Assembly (NCBI GenBank): GCA_017555465.1
Contig: JAFZGH010000063.1
Coordinates: 1 to 18,801 of the forward strand
DNA: 18,801 bases
Origin: Akkermansia sp.
GTDB lineage: Bacteria > Verrucomicrobiota > Verrucomicrobiia > Verrucomicrobiales > Akkermansiaceae
Direction: 5' to 3'
Shown: positions 13,289-18,801 of the stretch, in pieces
Layout: each line of letters opens with the position of its first letter
Position numbering within the stretch: position 1 is the first letter of the stretch
Position numbers and translations under genes: made by a program
The notes under the pieces: model-generated
What the model saw: only the letters and a program-made list of their open reading frames with translations
Told to the model about the DNA's origin: nothing
Databases searched by the model: none

Positions 13289-14326
13289 ATGCAGGAGCAG
13301 GAAGATCAGAAATGGATGCAATGTGCACTGGAACAGGCACGTAATGGCCTGGGCCTTACCAGTCCGAATCCACCTGTAGGCGCAGTGATAGTGCGCGATG
13401 GCACCATGCTGGGGCAGGGGTACCATGAAATGGCCGGAGAAGCCCATGCAGAGCGCCGCGCCATCGCAGATGTACATTTACGGGGCAACAACCACCTTCT
13501 GGCAGGAGCTACGATTTACGTGACCCTGGAGCCCTGTTCTACAGTGGGGCGCACTCCGGCCTGCACCGATGCCATCATCGAATCCGGAATCAAGCGTGTC
13601 GTGTATGGTTCTACAGACCCTGATATGCGCCACCAAGGGCGCGCAGATGCGATTTTGCAGGCAGCGGGTATAGAAGTGTGTCCCGGAGTAAGCAAGCCCA
13701 CCTGTGACCGTTTTCTGCGTTCGTGGTTTCATGCCGTCATGACCGGGCGCCCATGGGTAACAGCCAAGGTAGCCACCACATTGGATGGCCGGATGACGCG
13801 GCGGCAGAATTTCTGGTTGAGCGGTGTGGATACATTGCAGTATGCCCACCAGCTGCGCCTGGAAAGTGATGCCATTCTCATCGGCGGCAACACCCTGCGA
13901 ACAGATAATCCCGAGCTGACTATCCGCACACCGCTGAAAACCCCTTCGCCGCGCAAAAAGCAGCCCTGGCGCATTGTGCTCACCAACAACATGCTTTCCC
14001 TGCCGCCCATGTCCAAACTCTTTTCTGATAAGCACCACAAGCGCACGCTGGTGTGGGAGGATGTGCGGGATCTTCGTGGGTTGCTCAATGAACTTTACAC
14101 CCGCTACGGTATCGTGAACCTGATGCTGGAGTGTGGTGGGCGTCTGTTGCGGCGCTTCCTGGAGGAAGGGCTGGTGAATGAATGGATGCAGAGCATCTCA
14201 CCCATGGTGGGGGCAGGGCCGGATTATGTGGTGCCGGGAGATTTTCTGCCGCAGGAATTTATTTTCCAGCGGGAAGAACTCATCGAATGCGGACGCGATA
14301 TCATCATTCGTGGAATACTGGGGTAG
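13289..14326 (+). CDS. ribD: Bifunctional riboflavin biosynthesis deaminase/reductase RibD
   Basis: The protein has 345 residues, close to the usual 360-380. It deaminates the pyrimidine of the GTP-derived riboflavin precursor and then reduces its ribosyl side chain. The N-terminal deaminase has SPNPPVGAVIV, the zinc motif HAE at 53-55 (H53 ligand, E55 catalytic) and EPCSTVGRTPAC with C83 and C92 as the other ligands; the frequent His of PCxHxGRTPPC is Thr here. The reductase starts near 155 with WVTAKVATTLDGRM and continues with SDAILIGGNTLRTDNPELTIR and LMLECGGRLLRRFL. The start is set by the promoter. A lipoprotein gene follows after 8 bp, and no other rib genes are present. Confidence 0.94.
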   Translation: MQEQEDQKWMQCALEQARNGLGLTSPNPPVGAVIVRDGTMLGQGYHEMAGEAHAERRAIADVHLRGNNHLLAGATIYVTLEPCSTVGRTPACTDAIIESGIKRVVYGSTDPDMRHQGRADAILQAAGIEVCPGVSKPTCDRFLRSWFHAVMTGRPWVTAKVATTLDGRMTRRQNFWLSGVDTLQYAHQLRLESDAILIGGNTLRTDNPELTIRTPLKTPSPRKKQPWRIVLTNNMLSLPPMSKLFSDKHHKRTLVWEDVRDLRGLLNELYTRYGIVNLMLECGGRLLRRFLEEGLVNEWMQSISPMVGAGPDYVVPGDFLPQEFIFQREELIECGRDIIIRGILG

Positions 14327-14334
14327 TCAGGCAG

Positions 14335-15081
14335 ATGAAAAGGAAACTGGAACAAATGTGTCTGCTGTTGCTGGTGCTGGTAAGTCTGGCATCGTGCTAT
14401 CCCCCTTCAGTGCAGTACCCGTACACCGAATTTGTCACCCACCGCCGCGTGCAGCTCAAGGATAATCTGCTTGCTCTGCTGCCGCTGGAGGAACAGCAGC
14501 AGCTCGCTGCACAGGAAGAAGCCACCTGGCTGGCTGATACGGCCTACAAGGCCGCTGCGGGCATAGCGCGCCTCAATGGTTCCTGCTTTCCCGGCTGGGC
14601 AGGGAATGCCCTCATCAACGCCCGCCTGCAAGACCGCGGCCTCTGCTGGCAGTACCAGCATGACATGTACCGAGAACTGCGCCGCCGCTCGCTGAATTAT
14701 TTCCGCATCGGCTGCTGTGTGCGCGATGGCGGCAAAGCCTCGGAGCATAACTGTGTGTACGTGGCGCCCAGAGGAGCAGAATGGCCCCAGGCCTGGGTGC
14801 TGGATGCCTGGATGTGGAACGGCCGCCTGAAAGTGGATGATGCGCGCAAGCTCAGCCCTTCCCGCTGGGCGGATTTACCCAGTATCTGCCGCATACAGTC
14901 CATTTATTACCAGGAAGGCCACCAGTGGCCCATTGAGCACTGGAGCGTATTACGCGGAGCGGATGGGAATTACGAAGGATACTGGATGCCTGAAATGCGC
15001 TGGTCTTCCCAATACCGTCGCATGTATAACAACATTGAGCAGGGCAAAAAAGAACATCCCGGGCTTCTGACCAACTATTGA
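14335..15081 (+). CDS. Predicted lipoprotein with Cys-His-Asp thiol-enzyme-like pattern (copy 1)
   Basis: The protein has 248 residues. The signal peptide ends VSLASC (lipobox LASC, Cys21). I do not recognise a named family. The core GLCWQYQHDMYREL (Cys104), SEHNCVYV (His138) and VLDAW (Asp157) has the order and surroundings of the Cys-His-Asp triad of transglutaminase-like/papain-fold enzymes (G-x-CW, H-x-x-V, D-x-W). GCCVRD at 126-131 and a C-terminal EGHQWPIEHW are shared with the next gene. An acyl-transfer or peptidase role at the envelope is inference only. ATG 14335 gives a clean signal peptide and has AGG just upstream; the frame is open further 5' but would overlap ribD. Confidence 0.72.
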   Translation: MKRKLEQMCLLLLVLVSLASCYPPSVQYPYTEFVTHRRVQLKDNLLALLPLEEQQQLAAQEEATWLADTAYKAAAGIARLNGSCFPGWAGNALINARLQDRGLCWQYQHDMYRELRRRSLNYFRIGCCVRDGGKASEHNCVYVAPRGAEWPQAWVLDAWMWNGRLKVDDARKLSPSRWADLPSICRIQSIYYQEGHQWPIEHWSVLRGADGNYEGYWMPEMRWSSQYRRMYNNIEQGKKEHPGLLTNY

Positions 15082-15083
15082 GC

Positions 15084-15827
15084 ATGCCTGTTCTGCGACC
15101 CATTATTCTGCTGATGTTATCCATGCTGCTGGTTGCCTGCCAGAGCGCACCGCAACCGGGGTATGAAAAACTGCCCGATGTTGTGGCCCGACAGGACGGA
15201 ATTCAGCAGAAAATCCTGGAGCTGCTGCCGGAATACGAAAGACCAGCCGCCCGCCGGGAAGCCGCCTGGCTGGCGCACACAGCTGTGGCAGGCGGGGCGG
15301 CTATTGCCCGTTACAATGACCCCATTCTGGCTGGCTGGTTCAACAACCGCACCGTGAACACCCGCCACCACTGGCGGCACCGCGGGCTCTGCTGGCATTA
15401 TCAGCATGATTTGTACCGCGAGCTGCGCCGCCGGCCGCTGCGATATTTCCGCCTGGGCTGCTGCGTGCGCGATGCCGGCACAGGAAGCGAGCACCATACC
15501 GTCTATATTACCAGCCACCATGACAAATGGCCTAAAGCTGTTTTGTTTGAAGTATGGCGTTATGCCGGCCGTACTCACTTGATTGAGGATTGGCAGGACG
15601 ATGATTGGCAGGATAACCCGCGTATGGCCCACAACCTTTCCCGGATATACCCCGAAGGTCATAAGCTACCGCTGGAACATTGGGCTTTGGTTCGCCGCAG
15701 CACCCGGTACAATGACTACGTTTACAGTCATTCCCGGGAAGCCAGGGATACCCCCCAGTGGCTCTACATGCAGGAGCAGATGAAGCAGGGCCTGAAGCGC
15801 CGTGGCGGTAAACCGGTAGATTACTGA
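15084..15827 (+). CDS. Predicted lipoprotein with Cys-His-Glu thiol-enzyme-like pattern (copy 2)
   Basis: The protein has 247 residues. The signal peptide ends MLLVAC (perfect lipobox LVAC, Cys19). It is a tandem paralog of the previous gene along its whole length: GLCWHYQHDLYRELRRR (Cys103), YFRLGCCVRD, GSEHHTVYI (His137), EGHKLPLEHW. The Asp of copy 1 is Glu156 here (LFEVW), which may change or weaken catalysis if the triad reading is right. ATG 15084 lies 2 nt after the previous stop; an overlapping TTG at 15078 is less likely. It is probably co-transcribed with ribD and copy 1. No clear terminator follows. Confidence 0.72.
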   Translation: MPVLRPIILLMLSMLLVACQSAPQPGYEKLPDVVARQDGIQQKILELLPEYERPAARREAAWLAHTAVAGGAAIARYNDPILAGWFNNRTVNTRHHWRHRGLCWHYQHDLYRELRRRPLRYFRLGCCVRDAGTGSEHHTVYITSHHDKWPKAVLFEVWRYAGRTHLIEDWQDDDWQDNPRMAHNLSRIYPEGHKLPLEHWALVRRSTRYNDYVYSHSREARDTPQWLYMQEQMKQGLKRRGGKPVDY

Positions 15828-15879
15828 TACGGAAAGGTAGAGAATACTCTAGCAAATTGAATGCAAACGCACATTTTTC

Positions 15880-15908
15880 TTGCTATTGGGAGAGAGTTCC
15901 CCTAAACT
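15880..15908 (+). promoter_or_regulatory. Putative promoter upstream of the gene at 15915
   Basis: TTGCTA (15880-15885), 17-bp spacer, TAAACT (15903-15908). The start codon GTG 15915 follows after 6 nt; this spacing decides against the in-frame GTG at 15909. Confidence 0.5.
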
Positions 15909-15914
15909 GTGCGC

Positions 15915-16304
15915 GTGCAACAAATCGCTTTCAATGAAATCAGTGCGGCAGAAGTATCTGCCATTCCCGCCATGAAGCAGCTGAAGCTTTTCTTCTCCTT
16001 CAAGGTGGATGAAGGCTGCCTGAATGGCACCCCGACCGACCCCCGTTTCGGCGTACTGGAACGCGACGGACGCCGGATTTTCCGCTTCCGTTCGGATGAT
16101 GATGACTACCGCATTTACTTCACCGTGGAGCAGAACGAGGACGGCGACAGCGTGGTGGTGGTGCAGCGCGTGTTGCATGCTGATTCGCTCAAAGACTTCT
16201 TCTTCCGCAGCGGTATGGGGTCTGACAGCGAAGACCGCAAGCTGGGTAAATCCCGCACCTTCTGGAAATATATCGAGGACGGCGAAAAAGCTGCCCGCAA
16301 GTAA
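15915..16304 (+). CDS. Small protein, possibly RelE/ParE-like fold
   Basis: The protein has about 129 residues and starts MQQIAFNEISAAEV with a GTG codon. After a basic helical part, a run of beta strands (RRIFRFRSDDDDYRIYFTVE, then DSVVVVQRVLHADSL) resembles the strand pattern of RelE/ParE-type proteins (R-x-Y-R-I-x-Y followed by V-x-V-x-R-V-x-H). It ends in a helical, charged tail (FWKYIEDGEKAARK). No antitoxin-like gene lies next to it, and the protein is longer than most RelE toxins, so a chromosomal non-toxin member is more likely. It lies 12 bp before the ABC permease gene and is probably co-transcribed with it. Confidence 0.6.
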   Translation: MQQIAFNEISAAEVSAIPAMKQLKLFFSFKVDEGCLNGTPTDPRFGVLERDGRRIFRFRSDDDDYRIYFTVEQNEDGDSVVVVQRVLHADSLKDFFFRSGMGSDSEDRKLGKSRTFWKYIEDGEKAARK

Positions 16305-16316
16305 ATAAGCAGAGGC

Positions 16317-17231
16317 ATGTCCGGGGTGATTCAGAACCTGGCGCACATGCCTGGTCGCGTGGCGGCAGTAGCAGGGGTAACACTTACCCAGCTGGTACGC
16401 ATGCGCTTGTTCCTGGTGCCCGCAGCCCTGGTACTCGTGTTTCTCGGCTTGCAATTTATCCCGTACCAGGGCAACATCGGGGTTGAATTCCAGGGAGTGG
16501 CACAGTTGCAGTTCATCAAGGATGTGAGCCTGGGCTGCATGCAGCTCTTTGCGCTCATCTTCTGCGTGGCGGCCACGGCCCTGCTGCTGCCGCGCGATAC
16601 CGAAGACCGTATCCTCTACACCATCCTCTGCAAACCCGTACCGCGTTTCGATTATCTGGCCGGCAAGGCTCTGGGTGTGCTGGCTCTGCTGGTACTCATG
16701 CTCGGCGTGCTGGATGGACTCATGAGCCTGCTGCTGGCACAGCGCGTGGCCAGTATCAGTGCTGAATTGAATGCCACTCTGGCTGCCAATGGATTCAGTG
16801 CAGAAGAAATGGCCCCATATCTGGAGCAGGTGCAAGCTGCTGGCAACAGCTGGAACACCCAGCGCGGCATCCTGGCCGCCCTGCTGGGCTACAGCGTGCT
16901 CACCACCCTCACCCTGCTTATCTCCTGCTTCACCAGCGGCACCATTGTCAGCATCATCTTTGGTCTGGGCGCCTACTTCATCGGTATGTTCCAGGGAACA
17001 TTGTTCGATGCCATCACTGCCGGGCAGGGCACCACCACCGCCATGCGTCTGGCAGAGCAGTGCTGCGCTGTGCTGCTGCCGGATTTCGGGATTTTCAGCG
17101 TGGCAGACACCGCCTCTGCCGGGGCAGAGCTGAGCTGGGCGCTGCTGGGTTGGCTGGCACTTATAGCATTGGGGTACATGCTGCTGCATTTACTCACCGC
17201 CACCTGGATTTTCAGCAAGAAGGAATTTTAA
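16317..17231 (+). CDS. ABC-2 type transporter permease
   Basis: The protein has 304 residues with about six hydrophobic segments: near 28-48, 75-92, 112-140, 182-203, 208-225 and 268-298. The layout, with RDTEDRILYTILCKPVPRFDYLAGKALG after the second helix, is typical of ABC-2 permeases of the NosY/ABC_membrane_5 kind, which pair with a separate ATPase to move lipids, polysaccharides or drugs. No ATPase gene is in the window, so the partner must be elsewhere. The region between helices 3 and 4 (about 142-180) is a soluble loop. ATG 16317 has AGAGG too close to be ideal; ATG 16347 is an alternative start. Confidence 0.75.
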   Translation: MSGVIQNLAHMPGRVAAVAGVTLTQLVRMRLFLVPAALVLVFLGLQFIPYQGNIGVEFQGVAQLQFIKDVSLGCMQLFALIFCVAATALLLPRDTEDRILYTILCKPVPRFDYLAGKALGVLALLVLMLGVLDGLMSLLLAQRVASISAELNATLAANGFSAEEMAPYLEQVQAAGNSWNTQRGILAALLGYSVLTTLTLLISCFTSGTIVSIIFGLGAYFIGMFQGTLFDAITAGQGTTTAMRLAEQCCAVLLPDFGIFSVADTASAGAELSWALLGWLALIALGYMLLHLLTATWIFSKKEF

Positions 17232-17235
17232 GCCC

Positions 17236-17646
17236 ATGCCGGAGGAATTGCGAACACGCGCCGCCGCAGGAGATGCAGATGCCTGCCTGCACCTGGCCAA
17301 GAAACTGATACGCGGCCGTGGGGAAGGGCGTAACTTCGAAGAAGCCGTAGAGTGGTTTGACCGCGCCGCCCGCGCCGGCAGCATCGATGCTCTTTATTGG
17401 CTAGGTAAATGCTATCTGAAAGGCCTGGGCTGCGCCCGCGATACCGCCGGTGGCTGCAGTTGCCTGGAGCGCGCCGCCCTGCAGGGGCATGCCGCTGCCG
17501 CCCTCAAACTGGGCGAATGCTTTGAAACCGGCGTGGGAGCTCCCGCCAGTTCAGAGCTGGCCGCCTACTGGTATCGGAAAGCTACAGCCCGTGGAGAAAG
17601 CCGGGCTTATGATAAATTGCTGAATTTAGCACGTAAGCGGCGTTGA
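17236..17646 (+). CDS. Small Sel1-like repeat protein
   Basis: The protein has 136 residues without a signal peptide. It consists of about three Sel1-like (TPR-related) repeats: GDADACLHLAKKLIRGRG, AGSIDALYWLGKCYLKGLG and GHAAAALKLGECFETGVG, each followed by a helix with EAVEWFDRAA, GGCSCLERAA or ELAAYWYRKA. Such repeats bind partner proteins. It begins 4 bp after the ABC permease stop and so belongs to the same transcript. Confidence 0.85.
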   Translation: MPEELRTRAAAGDADACLHLAKKLIRGRGEGRNFEEAVEWFDRAARAGSIDALYWLGKCYLKGLGCARDTAGGCSCLERAALQGHAAAALKLGECFETGVGAPASSELAAYWYRKATARGESRAYDKLLNLARKRR

Positions 17647-17667
17647 TGAACACTTTTTTGCTCGCCA

Positions 17668-17691
17668 ACGCGTGCACGCGTGTGCTAGTAT
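17668..17691 (+). promoter_or_regulatory. Promoter with a 14-bp palindrome upstream of the antiporter-like gene
   Basis: TGCTAGTAT (17683-17691) is an extended -10. Just upstream, ACGCGTGCACGCGT (17668-17681) is a perfect palindrome that occupies the spacer and would be a fitting operator. No good -35 is visible. Confidence 0.4.
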
Positions 17692-17715
17692 GGTTTCTGA
17701 ACGTTTTGAAATGTT

Positions 17716-18801
17716 ATGCGTAAGTGGATAATCGGAACATTCATCTGGTGCAGTATGGTATTGCTGGGCAGTGTGCGTGCCCAGGAAGAAGTGGTGTCAG
17801 AAGTGGTAACGCTGCCGGAACCGGCGTGCACAAGCCACGGGACAAACGCTGTGCCCACCGTAGAGGAACTCCGCGCAGAAGCGGAGGCCAAGGATGCACT
17901 TATCAAAAGTCTGAAACTTAATCAACACGCCCAGAATGCGCTGATGATCGGGGCGGAATCCATGAGCCTGGAAGCCTTGCAGCAATACCTGGCCCAGGAG
18001 CACCATGCTTACGATGGCCACACCGTGCTGGAACATGCCGCCATGAAGGTGAAATTCACCCTGCCCATGACGCGCAAGCCATGCCCGGAATGCGGCAAGA
18101 CCGTCTACCATGCCGACCCGGAAGGCCAGCTGGCCGCCTGGACCCACCACTACACCAACGGCAAGCTGCAGTACAGCCGATTCCCCATTCCTCTGCAGAT
18201 TTATGCTTCGGCAGAAGAAGGCATGGGCTTGTGGGAGAAACTGGTGCACCGCGTCAAGATTGATAACTTCAACCTGGCAGCCACCATCATCTTCCTGCTG
18301 GCCATTCTGCATACCTTCATGGCCCCCATGTTCCAGAAATGGGCGCACCACATGGAAAAAGCCCACAAGCAGAAACTGCGCGATGCCAAGTTCCGCCTCC
18401 TGCACCCGGAGCAGCGCATGCCCGTCTCCTTCGGCAGCACCCTCTGCCATTTCCTGGGAGAGGTGGAAGTCGTCTTCGGACTCTGGATTATTCCCTTTGC
18501 CCTCGTCTGCCAGCATTATTACAGCATGGATGACTTCCTGCGCTACATTGACCACGACACCAGCTTCACAGAACCCCTCTTCGTAGCCGTCATCATGGTC
18601 ATTGCCTCCTCGCGCCCCATCTACCGCCTGGCAGAAAACACCCTCAAATTCGCCGCCAGCATGGGCGGGGGCACACCTGCAGCCTGGTGGCTTTCCGTGC
18701 TTTGCATAGCCCCGCTGCTTGGCTCCTTCATCACTGAGCCTGCTGCCATGACCCTGGCCGCCATTCTGCTGGCCAAGAAGTTCTACCACCTCAAACCCGC
18801 C
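17716..18801 (+). CDS. Putative Na+/H+ antiporter family membrane protein (3' end outside window)
   Basis: The first 362 codons are present, open to the right edge. A signal peptide or first helix (MRKWIIGTFIWCSMVLLGSV) is followed by a soluble region of about 170 residues with CPECGK (near 123-128), a half zinc-ribbon-like motif. Membrane segments start near 190 (AATIIFLLAILHTFM). The conserved parts HFLGEVEVVFGLWIIP, FTEPLFVAVIMVIASSRP and GSFITEPAAMTLAAILL resemble the putative Na+/H+ antiporter family (PF07399, as I recall its signatures), with repeated TEP motifs suited to ion coupling. It would exchange Na+ and H+ at the inner membrane. ATG 17716 is the first in-frame start; no Shine-Dalgarno is seen. 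Confidence 0.65.
   Translation, partial: MRKWIIGTFIWCSMVLLGSVRAQEEVVSEVVTLPEPACTSHGTNAVPTVEELRAEAEAKDALIKSLKLNQHAQNALMIGAESMSLEALQQYLAQEHHAYDGHTVLEHAAMKVKFTLPMTRKPCPECGKTVYHADPEGQLAAWTHHYTNGKLQYSRFPIPLQIYASAEEGMGLWEKLVHRVKIDNFNLAATIIFLLAILHTFMAPMFQKWAHHMEKAHKQKLRDAKFRLLHPEQRMPVSFGSTLCHFLGEVEVVFGLWIIPFALVCQHYYSMDDFLRYIDHDTSFTEPLFVAVIMVIASSRPIYRLAENTLKFAASMGGGTPAAWWLSVLCIAPLLGSFITEPAAMTLAAILLAKKFYHLKPA

Noticed and set aside
16987..17002. ATGTTCCAGGGAACAT inside the ABC permease gene resembles parS.
   Set aside because: It has only a 2-bp centre and lacks the CACGTG core; the half-sites are 2 bp closer than in parS, so ParB would not be expected to bind. It encodes ordinary residues (MFQGT).
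15849..17189. Long minus-strand frame of 446 codons opposite the permease and its neighbour.
   Set aside because: It runs antisense across two plus-strand genes and the non-coding gap, and the translation is a His/Gln/Glu-rich shadow.
17797..18789. Minus-strand frame of 330 codons at the right edge.
   Set aside because: It is antisense to the antiporter-like gene, whose plus-strand frame is open for 362 codons with conserved motifs.

Overview
The window looks like chromosomal DNA from an Akkermansia-like member of the Verrucomicrobiota. The signs are a PEP-CTERM exported protein, a secreted GH29 alpha-L-fucosidase with discoidin-like domains, many small lipoproteins of no recognised family, DUF805 membrane proteins and weak Shine-Dalgarno sequences. 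No phage, transposon, CRISPR array, rRNA or tRNA was seen. The housekeeping genes are uvrB (5' end only), miaA, argS and ribD, plus a probable 6S RNA gene.

Layout. 1-1760: start of uvrB (-), a 21-codon mini-ORF that looks like a collapsed PEP-CTERM gene (-), and a divergent intact PEP-CTERM gene (+); the two share the same pair of palindromic upstream elements. 1823-3733: alpha-L-fucosidase (-). 3805-4851: two small unrecognised genes (+). 4840-7921: a minus-strand operon of three DUF805 membrane proteins (GYF-DUF805, zinc ribbon-DUF805, plain DUF805) ending in miaA. 7922-8458: a control region with nested inverted repeats, a 6S RNA gene (-) with promoter and terminator, a parS site and the argS promoter. 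8459-12980: argS, a TPR protein and two small lipoproteins (+). 12981-13288: a gene-free, DnaA-box-rich segment. 13289-18801: ribD, two paralogous lipoproteins, a possible RelE-fold protein, an ABC-2 permease, a Sel1 protein and a membrane protein of putative Na+/H+ antiporter type that runs off the window (+).

The main result is a likely chromosome origin and centromere region. Five copies of the ParB-binding palindrome TGTTCCACGTGGAACA (three perfect, two with one changed central base) lie between 5728 and 11620. About 1.4 kb beyond the last one, the segment 12981-13288 carries about seven DnaA-box-like 9-mers, a perfect 17-bp-arm inverted repeat containing two of them, and an AT-rich tract. 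Three parS copies sit inside protein-coding sequence (miaA and two DUF805 genes).

A second theme is how translation starts. Most promoters I can place put the -10 box only 6-14 nt before the start codon, so mRNAs would be leaderless or nearly so. This agrees with the lack of Shine-Dalgarno sequences and helped decide several starts. All calls come from reading the sequence by eye; no search was run.
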